From Cheiracanthium punctorium (taxonomy: Eukaryota; Arthropoda; Arachnida; Araneae; Cheiracanthiidae), in NCBI GenBank assembly GCA_038373885.1, contig JAWZYV010012252.1:806001-870000 (forward strand): 64,000 nt of DNA, read 5' to 3'. Shown one piece after another: positions 35,505 to 46,943 of this stretch. Numbering within the stretch: position 1 is the first letter of the stretch; each line of letters begins with the position of its first letter. The notes beneath the pieces are model-generated. The model was not told the DNA's origin, ran no database searches, and was given only the letters and a program-made list of their open reading frames with translations. The translations under genes and the position numbers were made by a program.

Positions 35505-35885
35505 CGCGAGCGAAATTAATGAAAGGCGAAAAGTTCGGAAACTACAAATAGCGTTTTTCAATTTGCAGAAAATCCCTTAAAATCGCGCAAAAAATAATTT
35601 TTAATATTTCTGTAAATTATCGTAGAAAATTGGTGCAAATTTGTATTTAGGATAATTTGAAGGTTTTCTTTCGTTTAATAAAGTCAAAATGGAGTGCTGC
35701 CATTGAGAAAAATGAAGCACAATTAAATATGAAGACGGCCCCTTATACAAATTAAATTAACAGTAAATTAAAGTATGCGTTATTTACAAACGATTGGTAT
35801 GTATATAACTTTGCTGTACGACGAACGACGGCCAAACAAAGAGCTAGTGGGCGGGTTTTTTTTTCCGCCGCTATACATCTAATAG
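35505..35885 (+). repeat. Dispersed repeat R1, copy d (longest)
   Basis: This is the longest copy of the R1 family. It contains the 'AATAAAGTCAAAATGGAGTG' block shared with copy a and the 'GTACGACGAACGACGGCC...GTGGGCGGG' terminal block shared with copies a, b and c. It ends in a T-run followed by CCGCCG. Non-coding. Confidence 0.6.
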
Positions 35886-36164
35886 TACTTCCATCTATTG
35901 TAGTGTAACGGATATTACATTTTTTTACTATCTAAAGTAGATATTATAAATGTTTTTTCATTCACTCGTGAATGAGTAAAAGCTGTTTTTTATGTTTTTG
36001 TTTATTAAAAACTTTCTAAATACAGCGTCATTAAAAAAGGGTGGATTCATTTCGGAAGCTCATAATGTAATTCAGAAAACCCAAGGATATTCTTTTCAAA
36101 TGTCTCGCCAGGTTTCAATGATTCGTAAATATATTAAACAGACCAACTGGCTTTCCACAATCGG

Positions 36165-36385
36165 TTCTCCTATGCGTGTATTGGTAGTGCTGGGACTGTG
36201 CTATGACCTCCAAGATGTTCCGATTTAACACCTCTCGAGTTCCTTTTTTTTTTTGGGGGGGGGGGTTACGTCAAGTACACTGTTAATGTACAGGTAAGGG
36301 ACTTGACTCATTTTAGGGAACGAATTATTGATGCAACTGACACAGTGACGCTGGACAAGCTCGATGACATAGGGTCAGAGATTGA
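36165..36385 (+). pseudogene. Mariner-related transposase relic
   Basis: Fragments in shifting frames read IGSAGTVL, PPRCSDLTPLEF and, after a T/G homopolymer run at 36244-36268, GYVKYTVNVQVRDLTHFRER. The order and motifs equal the transposase fragment at 18034-18330 (TPLDFILWGYIKD). The homopolymer run stands where 'FxLW' is expected. No ends were found. Confidence 0.7.
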
Positions 36386-36390
36386 TTGTC

Positions 36391-36612
36391 GAGCCGTGCA
36401 GGTGGTGTAGTGGCTTAAGAACCATTCTATCATGCCTTGGGTCCGGGTTCGAATCCCGGTTTGGGCATGGGTGTTAATTTGGATGTCTCTGCATAGGGGA
36501 TTATGTTAGCCGCCCACTGGGGCTCCCATAATAAAATGGCTACAATACCTTCGGACAGCTGCAGTGGCCATTGTCCTATCGGCAAGTGCCCGCCCACTGA
36601 AAGAAAAATGAT
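36391..36612 (+). repeat. tRNA-derived SINE, copy S5
   Basis: It has an A box-like TAGTGGCTTAAG and a perfect B box GGTTCGAATCC (36446-36456), followed by 'GGGTGTTAATTTGG' as in S1. The 3' part 'CGGCAAGTGCCCGCCCA' recurs in the SINE tail at 54150-54175. It ends in AAAGAAAAATG. It abuts the mariner relic on its left. Confidence 0.8.
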
Positions 36613-38715
36613 TATTGACTTGATATGAACAGAACAACTAGCCGTGCTCATATTCAAACTTACTAGGTTAAAATTCTGTTAAATTCTATACAGTGCAACG
36701 AAAGAGTTGTTTATTTACATTAAGTATTTCACTAAATAGGATCGATGTGCCCACAAATTTCTATGCATTAGAGCAGGGGCGCCGCCACGATAAGGCAAGG
36801 GGAGGGGGTTGCTTCCATTCCTGGATTTTGTTTGCCTTTTTCTCAATTCGTTTTTGCTCTTTCCCAACACGGTAACGATACTTTGAAATAATCTGGAAAA
36901 TATTCTGCCTACGCCCATGCATTAGAGAGAGACCGGAAAGCAATGTTCTTTTTATTTTCTTCATTTTTATCGAATAAAATTATTTAACAAATAAAAAATC
37001 ATCAGAAATTTGAAAATCCTTTTTTGAGTTAGGGCAAAAGATTTGTATTGATACGAATAGACGTTATCTTATTAGTTCAGATACACTAATGTGTTACTTC
37101 CAATATGCTGCATATTTTGAACAAAACCAAACATTATTCAGCCTTTATTTTATGTTTTAAGTTGCGAACATATCAAAATCCTGTGCAACTCGTACTCAAA
37201 CAAATTCCATGTTTGCGGTGCTTTTACATTGTTTTTTCTAACGTTTTTACAGTCGGTCACAACACAAGTGTTCGGAAAATTTGTTATGTATCTTTTTTAA
37301 CCTAATAATGTTCTTGATGTTTGACAAAATGCTTAATTTCAAACGGCATGCGATTTTTTTCTTTTTGCTTTATGCTTGAAATTTCCGAAAAAAATTGTAA
37401 AAAATTCAAACACTTTTTTAATATTTCTTTATTATCTACTTTCATGCAGTAATTTTGTTGCTTTTCCGCATAGCTCTTTTTTAAATGTCGGGCGCGATTA
37501 TTTTACTATTCTTCATAGTTAAGTATCACTTGTTTAGCAATAAGAAAAGTAAACGTTTATGACTATTTTGACCATAGACATGACGTTTTTGCATTTTTTG
37601 AAAATGTTTTGCATTGTCTTCAGTTTAAAAAAAAAACTGTGCAATCAAACTCTATTTAAATAAGCCTTCACTAAACATCTTACTAAAAAGAAAAATTGGC
37701 TACGCAACACACAGAAAAACAATTGCACAACTATATAATAAATTTACCATTTTTCTATCGAAAGAAAAAACGAAGTCATGAATAAAATTTTATAAAACGC
37801 TGATGCGTTCAAAACCAAAATAATCTCTTTTGCCGGGGAAAAAACGCACTAGGGAGAATCAAAATATAAGATTAACAAATCAGGAAAAAGTGAAGAAAGA
37901 AAACACTACATAACTAGAATTTTCATAGCCATTTATACATTTATTCGTCATTCTTTATTTCCATTCAAATTTTACTCACGTATTCTTTGGTTGATCACAA
38001 TTGCATTTTCCGTTATAGCTGAAGGAGCTAGGTTTTTCACTTCAGCTGTTCTTTTGTTTTACTTGTAAAGAATTCTCTGAAAAGTAACTTTCTTTTCGTT
38101 TTTCATTTTCATTTAGTATTCTTTTTCCACTTTTAGTTCTAAGGACTATGCAGTAAAATTTTGTGCGTTTTTCTGGACGTAGCTATAAAACGAAAACAAA
38201 TCGAAATATATCCTGCTAATGTACATTTTTATGCATGGAAGATTCTGTTTAGTTTTATCTCTGAACACTTGTTTAATTCCATGTGCATGAGTGTCGAGTC
38301 GGCTTAAAAATATTTTTAATCGAATTAAAAAGAATTTTGCATAGTCATGATATGTTTTGACTAATTTTTATCAGATATGGGCACGAATTCTAAATAGTTT
38401 TAGCTATATATAGAAGTGTTCTTTTTTATTCGATCTACATTTGCATTCCTATACGCTGGTATTTTCCAAATGTGAGTGAAATGATAATTTACAACTGACT
38501 TCAAAATCATTACAACCATTATTTTTAATTTAATTATTTTTACTTACAAAGTGTTTATAATCTTGAATCGCCATTATTTTCGCAACTTTTGGCACCAGTT
38601 AGATTACTCCCAACTGAAAAATTGCTTTAAATACGCATCTTTAAAGCACTTAATATGTTTAAATGAAAAATTTATTTCCTAGAATTAAAGAACCAACTTT
38701 TTATATTTCTGCATA

Positions 38716-39222
38716 CACTCTCAAAAATTATTTCTTCAATTCACGGAATTTGGCATTAATACTGCCGGAATATCTCCGTTTCTTTTTTCTCTTGTCGATT
38801 GAAGGAACTTCTTGAGATTCAACGAAGTTTTTTTCCCTTTTCTTCAGATTTTCGAGAAGAATTCACGGAAATATAACGTTTCTAAGGAGTACTTCAATTA
38901 TTCGTTTAAAAATAAGGAATAAATTGTGTATAAAGGCACACTTTCTAAAATCATTTCTCCAGTTCAGGGAAATTTTTCTGAATGCAGTGTCTTCAGTAAC
39001 GGAAATATTCCGGCAGCAATACTGCGCTGCCGGAATATTTCCGTTATTTGACGAATATCCGTTTCCTTTTTTCCTCCTGTCAGCTGAAGAAACTTCTTCA
39101 GATTCAACGATTTTTTTCCTCTTCTTAACATTTCGGGAATGTAAGTTCACGAAAATATTACGATCCCATAGAGTACGGAAATTATTTGTTGAAAAATGAA
39201 GGATAAATTAGTGTATAGTGAC
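38716..39222 (+). repeat. 222-bp tandem duplication carrying a perfect palindrome
   Basis: Unit A (38716-38937) and unit B (38938-about 39222) are diverged tandem copies. Shared anchors are CTGCCGGAATATNTCCG, GATTCAACGA, TTTTTTTCC and 'AAATTGTGTATA/AAATTAGTGTATA'. Unit B is about 60 bp longer because it contains a perfect 21-bp inverted repeat: left arm 38997-39017 beginning TAACGGAAATATTCC, right arm 39026-39046, with an 8-nt loop. Unit A has only the right-arm sequence. Confidence 0.85.
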
Positions 39223-39711
39223 AAATTTTAGCTTAGTCACTATCCGCAGCGTATAAATGAATTGGCGATGCGCTTTCATGAATCCTTACTGATACGTACT
39301 GAAACACTGCATTAAAATGTCAAATAAATTTAAGTTATGGTCTAAAGAAAACGGAGGTCACGTAGTTATGTTGTATACTAAATAATTCACATTACAATAA
39401 AACGACTTTGTAATAACTATAACGTTTGAAAGGATTTTTAGTTTTGTTCCATAATTATAATGGGTAAACGTGACCTAAGCCTGATGTCACCTTGACGTCA
39501 GAATAGGTCCTTCCTCGGTCACGCCACAACGTACGGTCGTTTTGAAGTTACAACAGGAGTTATTCAGAGTACAGTTCATGGCATTCTAATGGTACCGCGA
39601 ATAAAGCTTTGAAAGTCACATTGTAACGTCTAGTTGACGTCACATATTGATCATAAGTGTAGTCGCGTAAGTCAAAAGTCTACTGTATAGTGTGCTGTCT
39701 ATATGCATTTT

Positions 39712-39752
39712 TATCTTGCAATTTTTTGCACAGTATCTTGCAATTTTTTGCA
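39712..39752 (+). repeat. 22-bp tandem repeat, two copies
   Basis: TATCTTGCAATTTTTTGCA at 39712 is repeated at 39734, directly upstream of the last KChIP exon's acceptor region. Confidence 0.9.
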
Positions 39753-39894
39753 TTGCTTTGCAACCTGATGTCCGAACCCTTGACTAGTTTGTAAATTTTT
39801 TGGCTAGCTACAAGACTACGATACATAAATAAATAATACTAAAAAAAAATGGATTACAATGGATTAAATGCTGTTTTTTTTTTCACTCTTCCAG

Positions 39895-39942
39895 GACGAA
39901 CACATTAAAAATTCGATGACAGTGTTCAACACGGTGTTGTGA
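39895..39942 (+). CDS. KChIP last coding exon, C-terminal helix and first stop
   Basis: The acceptor CACTCTTCCAG ends at 39894. The exon reads DEHIKNSMTVFNTVL and a TGA at 39940-39942. It lines up with the conserved vertebrate KChIP C-terminus in length and hydrophobic pattern, so this TGA is at the family's normal stop position. The base after the stop is C. See the next entry for the open frame beyond it. Confidence 0.93.
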   Translation, partial: DEHIKNSMTVFNTVL

Positions 39943-40056
39943 CAATTTGCTGGGGGCGGCGAAAAGGAAAAAGAAGAAGAAGAGGAAGAAGAAGACGAAG
40001 TTGCACAAGAGACTAAAGCCATGGAAGATGAGGTTGACGCCGAATTATTTTGGTGA
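39943..40056 (+). other. In-frame acidic extension after the KChIP stop
   Basis: In the same frame as the last exon, 37 sense codons follow the TGA before the next TGA (40054-40056). They read QFAGGG, then EKEKEEEEEEEDE, then VAQETKAMEDEVDAELFW. Base composition is clearly less AT-rich than the surrounding untranslated sequence, and the second half is not a simple repeat. UGA followed by C is the leakiest stop context known in animals, and readthrough is common in arthropods. The segment may be a readthrough tail. Alternatives are an ordinary 3' UTR with a GAA microsatellite that happens to be open, or a tail reached by alternative splicing. No good acceptor is visible between the stop and the tail. 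Confidence 0.5.
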
Positions 40057-40253
40057 ATCGACCGCCCCCCTCCCCTAGTTCCAAAGACTTTTTCCCGATC
40101 ATCTCGCCAGAAACTACTGGCGATTTAACAACTGTGGCGAGTAACCTAACATCAAAACTTAACTATTCTGGAACACTGAATAATTAATTTTTAAAGTGTG
40201 CCTTAGATTTGCTAAACACTATTCTTGGCTTTACATTTCTTCAAGAAATGCTG

Positions 40254-40259
40254 AATAAA
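40254..40259 (+). promoter_or_regulatory. Candidate KChIP polyadenylation signal
   Basis: AATAAA, 312 bases after the first stop, is the first canonical hexamer in the putative 3' UTR. Further AATAAA-like sites exist downstream in this AT-rich DNA, so the true end is uncertain. Confidence 0.35.
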
Positions 40260-43200
40260 CGGTGGCTGCGCCCCTGCTCCTCTTTAGCTGATAAATGGCA
40301 AAATTTGTATTTATTGAGCAAAATTGGTCGTCTGAATGACGTCGTGCATGGTTTTATTTGTGAATTAGCGCTACAGATATGATTCATTATTTTTCATCTG
40401 TGAGTAGAAAAAGTAAATGACATCCATTTTTTGGTATAAAACAAATGCACTTGTTTTTAATCTCCTAATCCATGATTTTACTTCGCTTCAGATCTTTAAT
40501 ATTAGTCACAAGAAAGGAAATGTATTTAAAGGTGAAAGATTTAAAAATGTGCTATTAGTAAAAATTTTACTGTACAAAATATTGTTTAAAAAAAAAACTG
40601 GACAAATTAATCGATAACTGGCAATCGTGTTGAGAGATGCAAAGTTTCTGTTCTCGTTGGTAAGAAACTAAACTCCAAAGATTTATAGGAATTTTGCGAG
40701 AGGATAAAAATGATACAGCACTTTTATTCTCGTCTCGCATCCATCTGTATAATGCTGTGTTCATTTCACCTGAGCTTACACGATTTTCAACGTTGTTTTT
40801 CAGGGAGATCAATACTAAAAATTATTTTAGTTCGAAATGTAGATTCATACACATTTCAAAAGATGTCCCTTCTTCAGATATTATCTAGTATTTATACGTA
40901 TACTTTATTTAACTATTTTATTAATATGAAATACCTCGTTTTTACATGGTCATGCTATTTCAAATTAACGCAAGGTAAATCTTTTATAAACAACTTATTA
41001 AAATATCATAAATACATTATTATACAATTACTTTTTCATTGAATGACTTGAATTTCTTAAATCGTCACGTCATTCTTTTAAGAACTGAATGTTCTTTTAA
41101 AAACTGTAGAAACAAAACACATTTTAAATTAATATGTATGAAATTTTGTACTGATATGTTCTCTTATTTATGAAAGTCAATGTATTTAGTGGTAAAATCG
41201 AAGCGTTATATTTAAAATAGTTTTTTGTATTGACCACAATTACTATTTTGACTTTGATGTGATATTCCAGTTCACATTTTGAGCTGCAGTATTTAATAAG
41301 TATTATTCAAGTCCTACCAACCTTTCAACGTACATTGGCTACCCATTTAGTTATGGTATGCAGTTTATCGAAGTAGTAGTTTGAAGTTTTTTATCCTATC
41401 TGAGAATTTTTCTTGACAAAAAATTATCTCAAATTTAAATTCGAATATATTTCCTTTTTCTACTCGCACGCTTAACAATTACTCTTTTTTTTAAGCGCCT
41501 ATGGCAATTTTATTGCTGACTTGGCAAATTGGAATTTGGCTTTGAATTGTTTTGACTGTTTGGATTTCAAAACAACATTACAGTTTACTATGAAGCATTT
41601 TGATTTTCTTTAAAAGCTTGCATATGCATGGCATGGCTTGATCTTTGCCGAATGCAAAAGACAAGTTTTAATATACTAATTATTTAAACATAAGTAAAAT
41701 CTTAATATTTAAATGAACTGTTTCAAATTCTGTTCCTAATGTATTCCAAATATAAACTTACATAAATAGATTTATAGTAATCCATTTTCTACGAGAAACA
41801 TATATTTAATAAAATATTTTAAAACATGCCTATAATTCTAGCATGTAGATATGTAGATTTCAGTGGCAATCAAAATTTATTACATTAAATTAAAATTATG
41901 TGTGTTGAAGGTTTTATATCGGAGTTTTAGAGTATATTTAAAAAATGTTTAAATATATATAAATTCGTACGTGACGTTTTGATTTACAGGGACTTGTAGC
42001 TTATTCATTTCATAAATAGCTTTTAATTTTTGTATCAAAGTAGTAATTTAAATCCTCTAGTCAAATGCATTGTGTAAATAATAACTTATTATACAGCAAC
42101 AAAAACTTGCTTCCAACATTTTTTTTTTACTTACTCTGCAAAAATTATGTATTTAAAAAAATATATCAAATCCATTTCAAGATTTTTCGTATGCACTTAG
42201 AAATGTATTAATTTTTACTAATCATTTTTTATATTTGGCTCAACTTGTCATCAAATGATGGATTTGTGATTGTAAACCCTTTCTTCGTGTTTACATGAAG
42301 AAAGTGATCAATTAGAACCAACTATGTCATAAATCAAACGAGCCATCGTTAGAGTCAAAAGGAAATAACCTTTGTAGATAAAATTCATGCCAAAAACTGC
42401 AAATAATTCAAATCAAACTTGACAAAACTTTAACTGTACAGAAGCGAATGCGCTATAGAGGTGAGATTCCCTGCCTTTCCTATACCATTAAATTGCTGAA
42501 AAAATATGCTAAAGTGCTTAGAGCTCAAAATCATTTTAAACGAAGCAGCCTTTCCAACGCTTAAATAATTACGAGCTGCATAAACTCGCTGTTGACAGAT
42601 AACTGCAGATTCTTTCAATTCTACAAAGGTTTATTTGAGTACATGAAGGCTTAGACTATTAGAAATCATGACTAGTATTTAACATTTTGAAATAATATAG
42701 TATATGAATTATCATATAAACTGACTTGAGCTGACTATGATTAAATATGGAGATTCGATATTGCGAAGAATGTATTGAGAGTAGCTTTTAGCAACATTGT
42801 ATACAATGAAATAATCTGAATTATGTATGTTTCTTTTTCATGTTCACGTTCTTGTAACTAAACTGTTTCATGCATACCGAAATAATTCAAATTGTTAAGC
42901 TTTCGTAAAGTAAGCAATTTAAATTTTGTTTTCATGTTAAAGAGCAAAATATTGTTTGTTGACATACAAAAGATTAATAAATCAAGACTTAATATAACAC
43001 ACTCTAATAAAGTTGTATTACGCGAAATATTATATTATAAATTCCTATAACATACACTAATAAAGTCCAATATTTATTTCTATTATTAGTAATGATGACA
43101 GCATTATTTTTTCTTTTGACAGGAACGAAAAACACCAATATTCACGACCTAAGTTTCAGCACTCCATACAATATAAACTAATCCTCAGTAGAATTGGAAT

Positions 43201-46200
43201 CTAAAATAAAAGCAAAATCTCAGGGATGTGTTTTTATTTTATTATAAACCTATTGTATTTTTTCGAAGGAAACCGGGCACAGTCAAATTTCAGTAGCTAT
43301 ACTTTCAGAACATACAGACCACGAGGCTAGATTAAATTTTTATCGGACTACCCTATCTCAGATCCACTGGTAGTATAGAATTTTTAATACAGATACCTGA
43401 ATATTTCAATTGACATAGTTCTACTTTTGTACTGCAGAATTATATTGAAATCTAGGAATATTTCTGTATGTATGTACACTGTTAACTTTTCGTGCCATGT
43501 GCATTTCATTTCTGCCTTTCTGTAACAGTTATATCCTTTAAAAGATACTAGGAAATTCATGTTCTATCTTTTATTGGTTATGTTGCGTGCGAGTGAATAT
43601 TTTGTTTCTTTAAATGAGCTGTGACATGTGTCACATTGCATCGCACGCATGGATATATGCAATCGTTAACAGTAATAAAACTAAAGAAAGGGCACCATTT
43701 GAAAATTTACCTTATGGTGCAAAATTAACTTTAATCAGAACACATCTGTCAGCATTGATAAACAAATCCAATTCCTCATATTAGTTTGTATTATATAACA
43801 ATAAAAATTATGTTCAGTGTTGTATAAATATATAAGAAATAATAACGATAAAACTTTGTTGACATGTATTAAATACATATACATAGTATTTCTTGTACAT
43901 AAAATATAATTATGTTGCTCGCAAATACAAAATATTATTTTGCTACTTAATAAATGTCAAAACAACTTATGTTAAAAAAAGCATTCTATGAATAGCAATG
44001 AACACGTGATTAAATATAAATATGTAAGCAGTCTGTAGTATTCTTCGTTTTCGTGTATTTATGTGAATATTTGAAACATAAATAGGTTGATACTAACATT
44101 TTAATTATAAAATTTGCTTCTGACACCTTTTTCTAATATGCGTAAAGCAACACAATGCACTTTATTTAATTATCTTATTACCTGAATGTGAAACATTTTT
44201 CATAAAAAAATTACTATTTCAGAAGAAAATCTTAATATTACAAAAGTATTTTAAACTTTTAAAATGCCTCAGGTTTGCAATAACTTGTGTATATATTTCT
44301 TTAAAATACGTTTAAAATTCTATTCTGTCAACTTACATCGCACTGGTTTCATACAAAGGATAAAAATGTAAATAAGCACCAAACTTTCTTTTATTTTGAA
44401 GGGGGGGAAATATTACAATGTATGTTGTGTGTGTTGATGTTCCAACAATCTTATGTACATTTGTATTTTGTGAAATAAGTGATGATAAATTGTGTATTAA
44501 AGCCATGCGCCATGGCACAAAATTTGCTTTAATTGAAAAAATGTAATCTTTCTGTACCAGTGCAATGCACTACATGTGGTTAATATAAATATATATATAT
44601 ATTTATACATTTGTGAGTATGTAATATTATGTACTATTATGTGTACAAAGGACACTTCTGAACATTTGGCATATTTATTTTTATGGAAAAGAAATCTCAG
44701 TGGACTTTTTCTCGAGTGTTCTTAGTCTGAACGTTTCAAACTTTACTCATTTCTTCGGGGAAGATTAAAAAATCATAAATTTTAGGTATTCTTGTGGGTA
44801 CCTTCATAATGTTAAAAATTTTCGTTTATAATGTCTATGTTTTGTGGTATCATTTGAAAACCATACTTGAATTTGCACGTGAAAAAGGACATTTTATTTA
44901 GAAATGCTATTTAACTAGAGAGTAAAATGACAATCCATTAGGTGGATTTAATTAAGAAAAGCGAAACTAAGTACGTGCTGACGTTAATTTCATAAAAAGT
45001 TATGCTACTAAATAATGCATAAACAAATAATGAATATGATACAACTCACTGTTTTGGCACTTAATTTATTATTTAACATCCATTAAAATTTCCTTGACAT
45101 AAATACTTAAAATTTGTTTCTACTAAAAGACAAATATTTGTGGAACCTTAAACTTTTACAAATTTCAAAATACGTGTTTAAAATTCTGGGAAATAAAAAA
45201 CAGCAGAATCTCATGCTACAAAGAAGTAACCCTATTCGGTACCAATTTCGAAGAATTGGTACCGAATTTTTGGATTTAGGCCTTTATAAGTTTGCAACCG
45301 TTTTTGTGAGACCTAACATTTTATCATACTAATCAGACCTTATTTCCCAAGAATATGTAGAGGACTCCAAGATTAGGGTCTAGTTAATGCAAAAGGTAAA
45401 AGATTTACAAAACAAATAAATTGCTTTCTATTGAAAACTAAGCGTTAAAACGGGCATTCCATTTTTGAACAAGCCTGTGGCTAGGAAGAAATTTAAGGTT
45501 CATTATTTTATAGAAGTTTGAAACGTGAGTGCTTTCCACTTGAGTCCCCTGACTGTAAAGTATTATAAAATGCCTGTTATGAATATACGGTCGTTTTAGT
45601 GTTAACTGTTTCAAATCGTTTTAAAATTGTTTGTAGAAAAGATTGTTACTAAGCTTAAAAAATCATGAAAACGAATGATGAATGAAAACGTGATGGAGCA
45701 TGGGCTATATTAGCCACTAAAGGTCTCTTATTTTGAAACTCAATAAGGCTGTAACATAAAAAAAGATCACTTTCACATAAAACTGAACGCTGTCTCAGCA
45801 TTTCATTTGCATGTGTTTTGAAGTTCAGAACTCATAGCTTTGACAATTCTCATGTGTGATATGAAGGGTGATTCTAAAATATTTACACTTAGCTGTAGTC
45901 TATAATAACGCTTGCATTTTATGCAAATGGGTAAACTATTTTCAAGTCTTATCTTGAATCATTATTATTCTTTCAAATTATGAGTGAACTCATAAATAAG
46001 TAATCATAAAAATCCGAGTATTATTTAAAGCTTTTGTAGATCTCATTTTAAAAGGAACTTAACATTTAAAAAGTTTAGAATTTCATTATATGTATTTCAT
46101 ATCAAAATATACGTCATAGTTCAACAGAATATTTATCATGAAGTACGAGTATAGATGGTGGACTGAAAGAATGAAGAAATATAACTATTTTTAAGTCTTT

Positions 46201-46665
46201 TTTATCTCATTCCAATATTATTCTTCTTTCAAACTATAAATAAACTAATAAAGAGGATATTAAGCTACGTGTTTGTTTTCATTTTGCGGTATGACATCTT
46301 GAAACAACTCATTACAGTTTTGAGCTAATGGCTAATTATTTAAGATAAATATTTTAAGAATAATAAGGAATAACGCAACGCAGTAATACAGCTAAACATT
46401 ACATAAGTCCAAGAAGACCGATTCCGACATATTAACAAATATCATCGTCAAAACTAGAGGAAATTAGATGATTTACAAGGTTAGATCCAGAAAATACAAA
46501 TGGTAACTAACAGCCTCTCTTGGCTGATCACTTGACTACGTAATCACCCAAACTTATTTAATCTAACTTTGTAGAAATCATGTCCCTGCCTACTGAGCCA
46601 AATCTTTCAGCTGTTTTCTCGTAACTGTTTGAAGAGTCCCTGGAATGTTAAATGAAGGTGTCCTC
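40260..46665. other. Intergenic region between convergent genes, left part
   Basis: AT-rich with several short open frames on both strands that look like noise. Apart from the hairpin at 45234-45267 and a short (TA) run near 44590, I see no gene, repeat or RNA. Part of it may be KChIP 3' UTR. Confidence 0.5.
45234..45267. other. Perfect 14-bp hairpin
   Basis: ATTCGGTACCAATT and its exact inverse AATTGGTACCGAAT are separated by TCGAAG. The arms contain KpnI-like GGTACC cores, and the whole 34 bp is far less AT-rich than its neighbours. Its function is unknown. Confidence 0.85.
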
Positions 46666-46943
46666 TTCCTGAACGACAATGCCAGACCCTCCCATACTGC
46701 TCGCAAACTGGAGAATCGCTGCGAAAGTTCACATGTGGATTCCGGAGCCACCGCATCCCATATACCCCAGATTGGGTATTGAATGACCATTTTCCGTTTA
46801 CAAAATTTAAAGAAAGCTTAACTGGAACAACGTTCTCTTCGTGCAGTGATGTAAAAACTGCGGCAGAGAACTCCCTCGATGGGCAGGGACAAGATTTCTA
46901 CCAAGACAAGCCAAGTTGGCCTTCCGTACCGATCAATACCTGA
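46666..46943 (+). pseudogene. Mariner transposase C-terminal relic
   Basis: From 46666 the frame reads FLNDNARPSHTARKLE, the 'HDNARPH' second catalytic motif of mariner transposases. From 46749, in another frame, it reads HRIPYTPDWVLNDHFPFTKF and later SSCSDVKTAA and GQGQDFYQ, matching the 'YSPDLAPSDYHLF...DFY' C-terminal part up to a stop at 46941. One frameshift separates the pieces. No terminal repeats were found, and the N-terminal half is not visible. Confidence 0.85.

Larger units (their letters stand above)
33776..39894 (+). other. Last KChIP intron
   Basis: The intron holds R1 copies, a GC-rich folded element, a mariner relic, SINE S5, a 222-bp tandem duplication with a palindrome, and a 22-bp tandem repeat, each listed separately. 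The stretches 34615-35504 and 36613-38715 show nothing else recognisable. The acceptor is TTTCACTCTTCCAG. Confidence 0.6.
11708..40056 (+). other. Kv channel-interacting protein (KChIP) gene, C-terminal part
   Basis: Five exons give about 197 residues of an EF-hand neuronal calcium sensor protein. KChIPs are cytoplasmic beta subunits that bind the N-terminus of Kv4 potassium channels and tune their surface expression and inactivation. Family-specific landmarks are LQLMYRGFK followed by [13 protein letters not shown], and the C-terminal helix MTVFNTVL. EF-hand 1 is degenerate with the family's Cys-Pro. EF2 (visible residues 80-91, [12 protein letters not shown]) looks weak. EF3 (116-127, [12 protein letters not shown]) and EF4 (164-175, DLNKDGVVTIEE) have full calcium-binding loops. 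The exon joins keep frame throughout (phases 2, 0, 0, 0, 0 at the exon starts). Vertebrate KChIPs are about 215-260 residues, so one short variable N-terminal exon is missing. Introns are 3.5, 15.3, 2.7 and 6.1 kb and full of transposon relics. The gene converges with the SLC18B1-like gene. Confidence 0.93.

Noticed and set aside
40417..41042. Overlapping open frames of 66-110 codons after the KChIP gene
   Set aside because: AT-rich codon composition, frames open on both strands, no motif, no splice signals. Likely chance frames.
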